NCBI GenBank assembly: GCA_002315855.1
Contig: DCIG01000076.1
Location: 1-33,699, forward strand
Reading direction: 5' to 3'
Length of the DNA: 33,699 nt
Source: Lentisphaeria bacterium UBA1732
Lineage (GTDB): Bacteria; Verrucomicrobiota; Lentisphaeria; Victivallales; UBA1829
The notes beneath the pieces are model-generated. The model was not told the DNA's origin. It did no database searches and saw nothing but the letters and a program-made list of their open reading frames with translations. This document shows positions 13,445-22,649 of this stretch, in pieces. Within the stretch, counting starts at the first letter, position 1; every line of letters begins with the position of its first letter. Position numbers and translations under genes: made by a program.

Positions 13445-16080
13445 GGTTTGGCAAACTCCTGAGTAAGAGGCTGATATTGTTTTTTACGTAAGGCATTGAT
13501 ACGCTGTGAGGCTGTCTCAGAGGAAATGATTCCGGCATTATTCAGCCAAATCAAAGCCGGGATGACAGCCTGAACGCGTTCCAAAGCGGGGTCTTTGTGA
13601 GCGAGATTTTCGAAGCGGAGGGCACCGCGAGCAATCCAGAATGTTTCAGTGGGATGCAGAGCGGCATCACGTGCGGAAAGGAGAGCAATGAGGCGTTTCA
13701 GGAGCTGAACAGCCTGTTCGTCATCGTTGTTCAGTTCGGCGGAAACGGCGGCTTTGTACAAGGCTGCGGCGCGAAATTCGGGGACGAGGTCGCGGACATC
13801 AAGGAGATTCAGATAAGCCTCCAGCGCCTGACGATAGGATGGAATCAAGGAAGAAGCGTCAGTCTGTTCGGACGAATCCGACGGAGATTTTTCCTGCACG
13901 GAGGGGCGATAAGAAGCCATGGCGAAAATACAGTCTGCAATGGCTCCCTGAGCGGCCTGTTCCATGACAGTTCCCTTTGCCAATTCGGCGGCTTTTGCAT
14001 AACGTTCTGCGGCGATTTTAAAATCATTGCGAGAACGAGCGATTTCACCGGAAAGGAAAGCGGCTTCCGCCAGGCGTTCCGGGTCATCGGTGGACTGGAG
14101 AAGAAGCGAAAGAGCGGATTCGGCGCGGTCGGTATCCTCCTGCCGCAAATAGAGTTTCACGGACAGGCTCAAAGCCTTCATGCGTATTTCGGGGAAATCA
14201 CCCTGTTCGCAAAGGCGGGTGAGAGGTTCGATGGCATGAGACTGCGAGTCGGAGCCTGCATAGAATCGAGCGACTTTCAGGAGGGCTTCGCATGAGTATT
14301 GGGATTTGGGATGACTGCGGTAGAAACTCCATGCCTGAAGTTCGGCAGCGACATCTTTTCCCGCGGCACACAAAGAATAAACGAGCCAATAAGAGCTTTC
14401 CTCAAAGAGGGGGCTTTCGGGGAAATCATTGAGAAGCCGGGACAAAATTTTTTCTGCTTCTTCGTTATTGCCGAGGCGGATGGCGAGTTTTCCGGCAGAG
14501 AGCAAGGCTTCCGCACATTGAGGAGCTTTGCTGTTTTCGGCATATTCTTTGTAGTCATCCAAGGCGGCTTTCAAATTGCCGTTCTGCTCCTCCATCAAAG
14601 CAACGAAGAGCAAAACGGTGTCATCGTCTTTTTTTCGGGAGCGGAGCTGCCTGCCCCACGCCAGTGCCTCAGTTTTTCTGTTCAGCTTGCCGAAACATTC
14701 GACTGCGCCGGAAAAAGCCCGACGAAATACTTCCCCGGACAAAGAGCCGCCGTCAATCATTTTCCGGTAAAGAACGAGAGCATCATCGTATTTTTTTTCA
14801 TTGCAGAGGACCATGGCGCGATCCAAATCGCGCAAGGGGGTATTTTCCGGAACCGTATCATAAGCCTGAATCAAAGCACGTGCGGAATCGAAGTCGGAAA
14901 CCGCCATTGCAAGAGCGAGAGCCTTGCGGTACGTGGATTCTTTGTTATCGGCATCGCTTTCCAACGCGTTGATGCAAAGTTCGAGAGCCTGAGAGGAACG
15001 ATGATCCTTGAAAAAGACTTCGGCGAGTTCGAGTTTCTGATCGGGGGAAAGATAACTGTCCTTGAATATGGTGAGGAGCTGTTCGGAAAGGACGGCGGCG
15101 TATTCGGTGTCTTTCAGCTGAAGAGAAATGTAAATGAGATTGTGAACCGCCTCCATGGCATCTTCGCGCACGGTGGCAAATTCACAGGCAAGGCGACCTG
15201 CTTCAATGGCTTTGCGATATTCCTTGAGTGCGACGTATTCTTCCGAAATCCGGGATGCCACCAAATAAAAGAGGTCATCTTTGAAGGGGGTCTCGACTTC
15301 GCGAACGGCGTTCCATCCATCGCCGACCCCGGGAAGCCCCTTTTCCTTCAACGTCAAATAAAAACGAAGGATTTTCATGGCATCGACATCGCGTGCTGAA
15401 GAGGCAACGGGAAGAGAGGCCAGGATTTTAAGGGCATCGGTATAGCGTTTGATGGAACCAAGTGCAAGCACCTGACGTTCTGCGGCACGCCGTCCGAGGA
15501 CGGTTTTCAGACCGGAAGAGGTGGCAATCTCGCCGTAAATATCTGCTGCGGTCTGAGCCTGATTTCTGCGTTCGGCGACCAAAGCGGCGCAACGCAAAGC
15601 ACTGAGGCGGACGGGGTCGCTCTTCGCGATTTTGTCGAGGAGGACTTTCAGAATGGCATCCGCCTTGTCGATATTGCGCTGAATCAGGAAGATTTCCGCC
15701 TGCCAGAGAGAAATGGAACTGCCGGCGGTATCCGCATAGAGGGATTTGTATTCATCCAGGAGTTTCTGAGCCTGCTCACTGAGATTGGCCGAAATACAGG
15801 CATCCAGTTCGCAGGCGAGGGCATCCTTTTCCGCATTCCTGTCGCCCGCTTCCGCCGCTTCCGTCCGATACTGATGATAGAAACTTGCCGCGGTGCCGTA
15901 TTCCGTCAATGCTTTTGCGCGGTCGCCGGAATCCTTGGAGGAGTAGACACGGGGCTGTTCCGCAGCAGAGAGGAGCGAGTCTACGGAGAAGGGATCGAAC
16001 GAGGATGCAGACACGTGCAAGAGAGCGGCGGCATTTGCGGCCGCCGCAATCAAAAGGATGCGTGTTCTGCGAATCATCAT
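13441..16080 (-). CDS. Secreted TPR-repeat protein of the Ton operon
   Basis: This protein of about 880 residues begins with a Sec signal peptide: MMIRRTR, a hydrophobic Ala/Leu core, and a likely cleavage after VSAS. The rest is almost entirely helical tetratricopeptide-like repeats rich in Ala and Leu, with recurrent A..A..Y...G....A. It is therefore a periplasmic scaffold. Large TPR proteins next to exbB/exbD occur in PVC and other Gram-negative groups and are thought to help organise the energiser. The start codon is uncertain: ATG at 16080 or 16077, or TTG at 16086. The ribosome binding site is weak and the gene begins only 6 bases after recA. The downstream overlap with exbB is ATGA. 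Confidence 0.82.
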   Translation of the reverse strand: MMIRRTRILLIAAAANAAALLHVSASSFDPFSVDSLLSAAEQPRVYSSKDSGDRAKALTEYGTAASFYHQYRTEAAEAGDRNAEKDALACELDACISANLSEQAQKLLDEYKSLYADTAGSSISLWQAEIFLIQRNIDKADAILKVLLDKIAKSDPVRLSALRCAALVAERRNQAQTAADIYGEIATSSGLKTVLGRRAAERQVLALGSIKRYTDALKILASLPVASSARDVDAMKILRFYLTLKEKGLPGVGDGWNAVREVETPFKDDLFYLVASRISEEYVALKEYRKAIEAGRLACEFATVREDAMEAVHNLIYISLQLKDTEYAAVLSEQLLTIFKDSYLSPDQKLELAEVFFKDHRSSQALELCINALESDADNKESTYRKALALAMAVSDFDSARALIQAYDTVPENTPLRDLDRAMVLCNEKKYDDALVLYRKMIDGGSLSGEVFRRAFSGAVECFGKLNRKTEALAWGRQLRSRKKDDDTVLLFVALMEEQNGNLKAALDDYKEYAENSKAPQCAEALLSAGKLAIRLGNNEEAEKILSRLLNDFPESPLFEESSYWLVYSLCAAGKDVAAELQAWSFYRSHPKSQYSCEALLKVARFYAGSDSQSHAIEPLTRLCEQGDFPEIRMKALSLSVKLYLRQEDTDRAESALSLLLQSTDDPERLAEAAFLSGEIARSRNDFKIAAERYAKAAELAKGTVMEQAAQGAIADCIFAMASYRPSVQEKSPSDSSEQTDASSLIPSYRQALEAYLNLLDVRDLVPEFRAAALYKAAVSAELNNDDEQAVQLLKRLIALLSARDAALHPTETFWIARGALRFENLAHKDPALERVQAVIPALIWLNNAGIISSETASQRINALRKKQYQPLTQEFAKP

Positions 16081-16086
16081 GATCAA

Positions 16087-17214
16087 TTATTCCGAGACGG
16101 GGGCATCGTTATCAGCGGAGACGGCAACGGTATCCGAAACGGGAGCGGCATCCGAAGCGGGGGCGGGGAATCCGGTTTCCTGCTGTTTGCGAGCCGCAAG
16201 CTCTTCTTTAATCTTCTGGAAGACCTTATCCGCGATATCCTGATTTTCCTGAAGGTAAACTTTGCAGGCTTCGCGCCCCTGAGCAAGCTGTTCGCCGTCG
16301 AATGCGAACCAGGAGCCGCGTTTTTCGATGATATTCATATCGAGAGCGACATCGAGGATGGAGCCAATGCGAGAAATACCTTCGTTCCAGTTGATGTCAA
16401 ATTCCGCGACGCGGAAGGGAGCGGCAAGTTTGTTTTTGACGACTTTGACGCGAGTTCTTGCGCCGGTGGCATCGCCATTTGCATTTTTAATGGCCTGAAT
16501 GCGGCGAATATCAAGGCGAACGGAGCAGTAGAACTTCATGGCATTGCCGCCGGGAGTGGTTTCGGGGTTTCCGAACATCACGCCGATTTTTTCACGAATC
16601 TGGTTTGTGAAGATGCAGCAAGTGCGGGAACGGCTGATTGCGGGTGTGAGTTTGCGGAGAGCCTGAGACATCATGCGAGCCTGCAATCCCATGAAGGAAT
16701 CGCCGATGTTGCCTTCGATTTCGTTTTTTGGAACGAGAGCGGCAACGGAGTCGATGACGAGGACGTCAACGGCGTTGCTGCGAATCAGCATTTCCGCGAT
16801 ATTGAGGGCATCTTCGCCGCAGTCGGGCTGAGAAATGAGGAGGTTGTCGATATTCACGCCGATTTTGCGGGCGTAAACGGGGTCAACGGCATGTTCCGCA
16901 TCAATGAAAGCGGCAGTCCCGCCGGCTTTCTGAGCATTTGCGATGACATGCAAGCAGAGGGTGGTCTTACCGGAAGATTCAGGGCCGAAGACTTCGATGA
17001 TACGCCCGCGTGGAAGTCCCATAATGCCGAGCGCGATGTCGAGGGAAAGGGCACCGGTGCTGATGACGGGGACATCCACGACGTGATTGTCGCCGAGGCG
17101 CATGATGGAGCCTTTGCCATATTCTTTTTCAATTTGAGCAAGAGCGACATTGAGGTTTTTGTCGCGGTCATTGGTATTTGCGGGAGCGGCTGTTTTTTTT
17201 GTGTCTGCTGCCAT
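16087..17214 (-). CDS. recA: Recombinase RecA
   Basis: RecA (375 residues) forms ATP-dependent filaments on single-stranded DNA, drives strand exchange and triggers the SOS response. Walker A GPESSGKT lies at 77-84, followed by the DAEHAVDP segment, VLIDSVAALVP-type Walker B, and the loop-2 region with FTNQIREKIGVMFGNPETTPGG. The C-terminal ~35 residues are a low-complexity Ala/Pro/Asp/Ser tail typical of RecA acidic tails. AAGGA lies 8 bases before the ATG. The gene starts 37 bases after gyrB and is followed by the TPR gene after 6 bases. I see no recX and no separate strong promoter in the short gap, so it is probably expressed from the gyrB promoter. Confidence 0.99.
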   Translation of the reverse strand: MAADTKKTAAPANTNDRDKNLNVALAQIEKEYGKGSIMRLGDNHVVDVPVISTGALSLDIALGIMGLPRGRIIEVFGPESSGKTTLCLHVIANAQKAGGTAAFIDAEHAVDPVYARKIGVNIDNLLISQPDCGEDALNIAEMLIRSNAVDVLVIDSVAALVPKNEIEGNIGDSFMGLQARMMSQALRKLTPAISRSRTCCIFTNQIREKIGVMFGNPETTPGGNAMKFYCSVRLDIRRIQAIKNANGDATGARTRVKVVKNKLAAPFRVAEFDINWNEGISRIGSILDVALDMNIIEKRGSWFAFDGEQLAQGREACKVYLQENQDIADKVFQKIKEELAARKQQETGFPAPASDAAPVSDTVAVSADNDAPVSE

Positions 17215-17251
17215 ATTGAGAGTCCTTTACGAGAGAGAAAAGATTCAAGAA

Positions 17252-19786
17252 TCAGATATCGAGGTCTTTGACGCCAGCGGCGTGGCGTTCGATGTATTCG
17301 CGGCGAGGTTCCACGGCATCCCCCATGAGGAGCGTGAAGAGGCGTTCGGCTTCCATGGCATCATTCATGCTGACGCGAATCATTTTGCGGCGTTCGGGGT
17401 CCATGGTAGTTTCCCAGAGCTGTTCGCCGTTCATTTCGCCCAAGCCTTTGTAACGCTGGATTTTGAGACCTTCACGACCGGTGCGCTTCACGAGTTCGAA
17501 GAGGTCGAACATGGAGTTAGTCTTTTTCTCCTCAACCTCATTGAGTTTCACGAGGAAGAGGGCGCCGTCGGAGCCATCGAAGATAGACTTCGGGTCGTAG
17601 CCGAATTTGAAGACATCCTGACCGAGTTCGCCGCAGCTCTGAGCTTCGTACAAGCGGATGATATTGATGGCGGGATGCAAGCCGAGGGGGGCATCTTCGG
17701 GGAGACCTTCGGGGCGTTCGCGGGGGGGGAGACGCTTTTCCGCCTCGGCGATGTATTCGCTTTCCTCCTGTTCCGTGTAGATGAATTTTTCGGAGATTGT
17801 GCCGTCATTTTCGTGAATGACAATCTGCTCGAAGGGGAAAAGGCCATCGCGACCAAGAGTGAGATAGTGTTTCGGGTCAACGCCGTGGCGGTGGAGCTCC
17901 TGCGTAACCTGAATGCCTCGGGTAACGAAAGCGAAAATCTGCATGAGGTCATCCTGAGAGAGGACGGCACCTGTTTTCAGGTTTGTAACTTCCACATCCT
18001 GACATCCGAGCGTAACGAGATATTTGTCGAGCTGTTCATCACTGTCGATGTATCGTTCGTTTTTCTTCTTTGTAACTTTGTAGAGAGGGGGCTTGGCGAG
18101 GTAGATGTGTCCGTTTTCGATGAGTGGCTTCATTTCACGATAGAAGAAAGTGAGGAGAAGCGTGGAGATGTGAGAACCGTCGACATCAGCATCTGTCATG
18201 AGGACGATTTTGTGATAGCGGAGATTTTCGAGCTTGCAGTCGTCATTGCCGACGCCGCATCCGATGGTGGCAATCAGGGACTGGATTTCCTTGTTTTCGA
18301 GGACCTGATCGGTACGTGCTTTTTCCACATTCAGGAGTTTACCGCGAATGGGGATGATAGCCTGGAATTTACTGTCGCGTCCGCCTTTTGCCGAGCCGCC
18401 TGCGGACTGACCTTCCACGATGAAGAGTTCGCATTTTGAAGGGTCCTTTTCTTCACAGTCGGCAAGTTTGCCGGGGAGAGAGAACCCATCCAAAGCACCT
18501 TTGCGCTGGACGAGTTCGCGGGCTTTTCGAGCGGCTTCGCGAGCGCGCGAGGCGACGATGGCTTTTTCGACGATCTGCTTGGCGATGGCGGGATTTTCCT
18601 CCATGAACGAGCCCAAAATCTCGCTGACGACGGAGTCCACGATGCCTTTGACTTCGCTGTTTCCGAGCTTGGTTTTGGTCTGACCTTCAAACTGGGGGTC
18701 GGGGACTTTCACGCTGATAATCGCGGTGAGGCCTTCCTTGACATCCTGCCCGGTCATGGGCTTGTCGCCTTTAATGAGGGAAGCACCTTTGGCATAATTG
18801 TTCAGTGTGCGAGTGAGAGCGGACTGGAAACCGACCATGTGGGTGCCGCCTTCGCCCGTGCAGATATTATTGGCATAACTGAAAATGGTTTCCTGAAACT
18901 CGCCGTTGTACTGCATGGCGACTTCGACATCAATGCCGTTGCGCTCCTTGTGCATGTAAATGACATCCTGATGTACGAGTTCCTTGTTTTCATTGAGGAG
19001 CTTGACAAATTCGCGGATGCCGCCTTCGTAGTGGAAGACTTCCTTGTGTTCGGGCTGCTCGCGCTTGTCGGTGAGCTCGATGCGGACTCCGCTGTTGAGG
19101 AACGCAAGCTCGCGGAGACGTTTCATGAGGACGCTCCAATCGTACTCCGTGGTTTCGCGGAAGATTTCAGGGTCGGGCTTGAACGTAACCGTAGTGCCGC
19201 GGTCGGAGGCGGGGCCGAGGGGGCGGAGTTTGCGGGTCGTAACGCCGCGCTCGAAGCGAATGTCATACGCCATGCCATCGCGGTGAATCTCAACGACCAT
19301 CCAAAGGGAGAGGGCATTCACGCAGGAGACGCCGACGCCGTGCAGACCGCCTGAAACCTTGTAAGCGTTGTGGTCGAATTTGCCGCCGGCGTGGAGGACG
19401 GTCATAACGACTTCCACGGCAGGCATATTGAGTTCCTTGTGCATATCCACGGGGATGCCGCGTCCATCGTCGCGGACGGTAATGCTGTTGTCCTCGTTGA
19501 TGAAGACTTCCACGTGAGATGCGTACCCGGCCAGAGCTTCGTCGATACTATTGTCAACGGTCTCGTAAACGAGGTGGTGGAGGCCGCGTTTGGAGGTGTC
19601 GCCGATGTACATGCTGGGACGCTTGCGGACGGCTTCGAGGCCCTCAAGGACAGTGATTTCATCGGCAGTATATTCTTCGGGCTTGCTCCCGCCCGTGATT
19701 TCCGTAACGGTATCGTCATAGGCGACCGGGGCGGGGGGCTGCTCCGGGGCGTTCATATCAGGGATATTTTTTTCTTCTTCAGACAT
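17252..19786 (-). CDS. gyrB: DNA gyrase subunit B
   Basis: This 844-residue ATPase subunit of DNA gyrase, with GyrA, introduces negative supercoils. It has the GHKL ATPase domain (RKRPSMYIGD, DDGRGIPVD, GLHGVGVSCVNALS), the transducer domain, the TOPRIM core starting EGQSAGGSAK (Gln where most GyrB have Asp) with DADVDGSHI, and the C-terminal QRYKGLGEMN block. The length reflects an insert of about 200 residues before QRYKGLG, as in many Gram-negative GyrB proteins. The start at 19786 is chosen because GGAG lies 6 bases upstream; the in-frame extension to 19837 would begin upstream of the predicted transcription start. An acidic, Pro-rich leader of about 35 residues precedes the ATPase domain. 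Confidence 0.97.
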   Translation of the reverse strand: MSEEEKNIPDMNAPEQPPAPVAYDDTVTEITGGSKPEEYTADEITVLEGLEAVRKRPSMYIGDTSKRGLHHLVYETVDNSIDEALAGYASHVEVFINEDNSITVRDDGRGIPVDMHKELNMPAVEVVMTVLHAGGKFDHNAYKVSGGLHGVGVSCVNALSLWMVVEIHRDGMAYDIRFERGVTTRKLRPLGPASDRGTTVTFKPDPEIFRETTEYDWSVLMKRLRELAFLNSGVRIELTDKREQPEHKEVFHYEGGIREFVKLLNENKELVHQDVIYMHKERNGIDVEVAMQYNGEFQETIFSYANNICTGEGGTHMVGFQSALTRTLNNYAKGASLIKGDKPMTGQDVKEGLTAIISVKVPDPQFEGQTKTKLGNSEVKGIVDSVVSEILGSFMEENPAIAKQIVEKAIVASRAREAARKARELVQRKGALDGFSLPGKLADCEEKDPSKCELFIVEGQSAGGSAKGGRDSKFQAIIPIRGKLLNVEKARTDQVLENKEIQSLIATIGCGVGNDDCKLENLRYHKIVLMTDADVDGSHISTLLLTFFYREMKPLIENGHIYLAKPPLYKVTKKKNERYIDSDEQLDKYLVTLGCQDVEVTNLKTGAVLSQDDLMQIFAFVTRGIQVTQELHRHGVDPKHYLTLGRDGLFPFEQIVIHENDGTISEKFIYTEQEESEYIAEAEKRLPPRERPEGLPEDAPLGLHPAINIIRLYEAQSCGELGQDVFKFGYDPKSIFDGSDGALFLVKLNEVEEKKTNSMFDLFELVKRTGREGLKIQRYKGLGEMNGEQLWETTMDPERRKMIRVSMNDAMEAERLFTLLMGDAVEPRREYIERHAAGVKDLDI

Positions 19787-19828
19787 GATTTTCTCCATGT
19801 TTGCAGTGATTTGATAAAATGACGTAAT

Positions 19829-19857
19829 AATATACACCCGCGTAAAAGATATTACAA
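19829..19857 (-). promoter_or_regulatory. Promoter of the gyrB-recA-Ton operon
   Basis: TTGTAA, a 17-bp spacer and TATATT are read on the minus strand, about 43 bases before the gyrB start. The -10 context CGGGTGTATATTA is shared exactly with the tRNA promoter at 10224-10251. Upstream is a short alternating run of GCGTAT units (19866-19881). Confidence 0.75.
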
Positions 19858-19891
19858 GCGCGCACGCGTATGCGTATGCGTGAAAAGCGAG

Positions 19892-19938
19892 AAAAAAATG
19901 CGCCTGACGAAAGACGGATAAGGGCTTTCAGCAGGCGC
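19892..19938 (-). terminator. Intrinsic terminator after the secreted protein gene
   Basis: On the minus strand a two-part stem (CGCCTG with CAGGCG, then GAAAG with CTTTC across a small interior loop) is followed by seven T residues. It lies about 75 bases after the stop codon of the gene at 20011-21756. Confidence 0.82.
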
Positions 19939-20010
19939 GTGCAAGATGAGATTCAGGACGACGGGGAAGAGAGCATCATCCTGAACAAGAGACGAGAGGG
20001 AGGAGTGCGA

Positions 20011-21756
20011 TTATTTGAGACCGTGGTCGCACTTGATGTCCAATGCTTTGGCTTTTTTGATGTAAGCGGTGCGCGCTTCGGGGGTTAAATCAAGCATGAG
20101 AGCGAGCGTGTTCATGGCATCTTCCAGCGTACTGAACGAGCTGTGAATGGTCGTAACCGTGCCATCAAGATTGCAGAACATGAGGCTTCCTTTACCCTGA
20201 TGAAGCCAGGGTTTTTCGATGAAGACGGGGAGGATATCGAGGTCGTCTTCGTCGATGTCGTCCAACTTTTTGTATGGGGAGAAAAAGGCGACGGGGCAGG
20301 AGTCTTCTTTGAGTGAGCCGTCAAGGGGGAGTAGCTTGGATAATTCGGCGGCGTCATCGGAGGCGGAAAGGAACTTCAGAATGATGTTCAAGCCCTCGAC
20401 ACCGTCCTGCGCGGGGAAGGCGGGAGAATCGGAGTTTTCGAGGTAGGAGGAGAAGATTCCAGAGTATTTTTCGAGTTCGATACTGCGTGCGGCAGAGGTG
20501 CCGGGCAGAGCGATTTTGCCATCCGTGGCTTTTCCGACGGCTTCGGCAAAATTGGAGGCGAAGTCGGGCAGGGACATGAGGAAACCGACGGAAGTGCCGA
20601 TGTTCGTGCCGGAAAGCATGAGGGCATAGCTTTTGCTGTCGGTGGCGGTGCGGAAGGTCATGCCGTCGCGGTTTTTGGAGAGGAGGGAAATGCCTGCGAT
20701 GGGCTTGACGGGGGGGATGTCTTCGGAGAAGGATTCGTCAATCGAGGAGGCAATGAGTCTGACGCGGTCGGCCAACTGACTGCTGTCCTTGGAGTTCCAG
20801 CTGAGCAAGAAACCGTTTGTTGTGGTGAGGACATCCGCGTATTTTTTAAATTCGGGGTTGGAAAGAAGATTCGGGGATTTGCCGGAAACGGTGTCTTTCA
20901 GGATTTGGGGGGTATTGGTGCAAAAGACGAATTTATTCTGACAGAAGAGTGTGATGCCGGAGGCGATTTTGAAGCAGCCGGCGGCGGAATCGTATTCAAA
21001 CTGACCGGATTTGACGAGGACGTCTTTCAGGGTGTTCCAGTATTCGGCTTTTTTCAGTTCGATGATGAGGGAGGCGGACGGGAGCATTGCGACGATGCCG
21101 CTGATATCGTCTTCGGGGAGTTCAACACTTGTGCCTGGTTCGGCAGGGGCGAAGAAGAAGCCAATGCCGGAAATCTGTTTGCTCAGCTCGTAGGGGTTCA
21201 AGAGATCGGCACTGAATTGAGCGGCTCCGGCGTGGACGGAGTTGCGAATGTCGTCATTTTTGATGATTTTTGAGAAGTCGGAAATAAAACCGTAGAGCTT
21301 GGATGGATTGACTTTGACGACACATGCGGTCAGGGCATTCTGAGGGATGACAGACAGCATGGTGTTGACATTTGCGCCGGGGAGCGACCAGAGAAGACCG
21401 TTCTGAGCGTGGGAGGGGGTATAGGCGAATTTCGTAACTTTGTAGACATTATTCTGACGGACGAGAGAGCCGCCGAAGCCCTGAACGGAGCAAATGCCGG
21501 ACTTGTCGCAAAGCCATTTGAGGATGGAATGGACTTTTTTGGAATCGTTTTTCGGGACGAGTTTGCCGACGGTTTCGCTGACCGAATTTTTAATGCCGGA
21601 AGAGAGTTCCTTCCCATCGACATAGAAGAACGCAATCGGGTGCTCCTTGTCGAGATTTGCAACGGTGGCATCATACACAGAGGGTGATTGAGCGTGAGCC
21701 GCAGAAATGGAGAAAGAGAGAGCGGCAACGAGAGCAAATGTTTTCAGGTGTTTCAT
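20011..21756 (-). CDS. Secreted protein of unknown function
   Basis: This 581-residue protein has a clear Sec signal peptide (MKHLKTFALVAALSFSISAAHAQ, cut after AHA). The mature part shows no membrane span and no motif I can name. It begins with a segment SVYDATVANLDKEHPIAFFYVDG and contains several Cys residues (for example CDKSGIC), compatible with periplasmic disulfides. Its organisation, alternating hydrophobic strands with LSVIPQNAL-type segments, loosely recalls PVC-group proteins annotated only as hypothetical. The start at 21756 has an excellent ribosome binding site (GGAGGT, 7 bases upstream); the in-frame extension to 21789 is rejected. It is transcribed alone, with its own promoter and terminator. 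Confidence 0.8.
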   Translation of the reverse strand: MKHLKTFALVAALSFSISAAHAQSPSVYDATVANLDKEHPIAFFYVDGKELSSGIKNSVSETVGKLVPKNDSKKVHSILKWLCDKSGICSVQGFGGSLVRQNNVYKVTKFAYTPSHAQNGLLWSLPGANVNTMLSVIPQNALTACVVKVNPSKLYGFISDFSKIIKNDDIRNSVHAGAAQFSADLLNPYELSKQISGIGFFFAPAEPGTSVELPEDDISGIVAMLPSASLIIELKKAEYWNTLKDVLVKSGQFEYDSAAGCFKIASGITLFCQNKFVFCTNTPQILKDTVSGKSPNLLSNPEFKKYADVLTTTNGFLLSWNSKDSSQLADRVRLIASSIDESFSEDIPPVKPIAGISLLSKNRDGMTFRTATDSKSYALMLSGTNIGTSVGFLMSLPDFASNFAEAVGKATDGKIALPGTSAARSIELEKYSGIFSSYLENSDSPAFPAQDGVEGLNIILKFLSASDDAAELSKLLPLDGSLKEDSCPVAFFSPYKKLDDIDEDDLDILPVFIEKPWLHQGKGSLMFCNLDGTVTTIHSSFSTLEDAMNTLALMLDLTPEARTAYIKKAKALDIKCDHGLK

Positions 21757-21836
21757 TTTTGTACCTCCGGGAATACAGAGAGAAAACAAATCAAAGGGGC
21801 TTCCGCAGTTCGAGAAGAACGGAGAAGATTTTCAGT

Positions 21837-21865
21837 AAAATACAATGATTTCGGAAAAAAATCAA
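21837..21865 (-). promoter_or_regulatory. Promoter of the secreted protein gene
   Basis: TTGATT, a 17-bp spacer and TATTTT are read on the minus strand, about 80 bases before the start at 21756. The divergent plus-strand promoter candidate lies 40 bases away. Confidence 0.6.
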
Positions 21866-21905
21866 ATGAAAAAAAGGAAAATCGTCATAATTTCTGGGAT
21901 TTTTC

Positions 21906-21933
21906 TTGAAATTTCCGGTTTTCCGTCTATGTT
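21906..21933 (+). promoter_or_regulatory. Promoter candidate for the acidic protein gene
   Basis: TTGAAA, a 16-bp spacer and TATGTT are read on the plus strand, about 40 bases before the start at 21973. Confidence 0.5.
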
Positions 21934-21972
21934 GTTAATCTCACTTTTATTTTCAGGAAAGGAGATACAATC

Positions 21973-22539
21973 ATGACACATGACGAAATCAAATTATTTA
22001 TTGCGGAACAAACGGAAGCAGGGCATTCGCTTTCCCAAATTCAAGATATGCTGGCAGAAAAAGGAGCGAAAATGACGTTTATGGAACTGCGTCTGATCGC
22101 TTCTGAAATCGAAACGGGATTCTGGAAGAAAGCCGACCCGAAAGACGCTCCGGCGAAGACGCAGAAAGACGCGCCCGCTACGCCCGCCGCCCCCGCCGCA
22201 GACGGCAATTTCGAGGACGATGCCGCAACGGGATTCGAGGATGATGCCGCCGCAGGATTCGACGAGGGAGCGGAAGATTATCCGCAGGAAGAGACCTCAG
22301 CCCCCGCCGAACCGGAAGAAAAAGCGGCAGGTCTGCGCAGCAAAACGACAGTAACCGTCAGCCAGATTCAGCGGCCCGGTTTTCTTGCGACGGGCAGTGT
22401 GCTTTTCGGGTCGGGCGCAAGCGGCGACTGGTGTCTGGACCAGCTGGGACGTCTGATGTTCGAGAAGCTGGACGGGAAGCCGGATAAACAGGATTTGCAG
22501 GAGTTCCAGCTGGAACTGCAAAAAGCATTCGGTGCGTAA
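21973..22539 (+). CDS. Acidic protein of unknown function with conserved ends
   Basis: The 188-residue protein has three parts. A helical N-terminus (about 1-50) contains a helix-turn-helix-like IKLFIAEQTEAGHSLSQIQDMLAEKG. An Ala/Pro/Asp/Glu-rich linker (about 53-118) contains repeated F-E-D-D-A-A units. A C-terminal domain (about 125-188) has RPGFLATGSVLFGSGASGDWCLDQLGRL and a final helix. The C-terminal pattern RPG..A.G.V.F..G....W.LDQ.GRL recalls a small family of uncharacterised PVC proteins, from memory and unverified. No enzyme function can be assigned. AAGGAG lies 8 bases before the ATG. This is the only plus-strand gene in a 28-kb minus-strand stretch. Confidence 0.78.
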   Translation: MTHDEIKLFIAEQTEAGHSLSQIQDMLAEKGAKMTFMELRLIASEIETGFWKKADPKDAPAKTQKDAPATPAAPAADGNFEDDAATGFEDDAAAGFDEGAEDYPQEETSAPAEPEEKAAGLRSKTTVTVSQIQRPGFLATGSVLFGSGASGDWCLDQLGRLMFEKLDGKPDKQDLQEFQLELQKAFGA

Positions 22540-22564
22540 TCATCGCGTTGTCAGAACCGACCGC

Positions 22565-22611
22565 AAAAAAACGGATACGCTTTCGAGGGAATCGAGAGGG
22601 TATCCGTTTTT
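22565..22611. terminator. Bidirectional intrinsic terminator
   Basis: The stem ACGGATAC/GTATCCGT continues, after a G-G mismatch, into CTTTCGA/TCGAGAG. It is flanked by seven A on the left and five T on the right. It separates the converging genes ending at 22539 (plus) and 22650 (minus) and should stop both transcripts. Confidence 0.93.
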
Positions 22612-22649
22612 CGTTTCCGCGTTTTCAGCAAACGCGTTTTTCCAAAGGG

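Noticed and set aside
17242..17253. Inverted repeat GATTC-AA-GAATC between gyrB and recA as a LexA operator
   Set aside because: The LexA site of this lineage is unknown, there is no adjacent promoter, and a 5-bp arm repeat is expected by chance in this much sequence.
15874..18439. Long plus-strand frames of 465 and 429 codons
   Set aside because: They are antisense to recA and gyrB, which are unmistakable.
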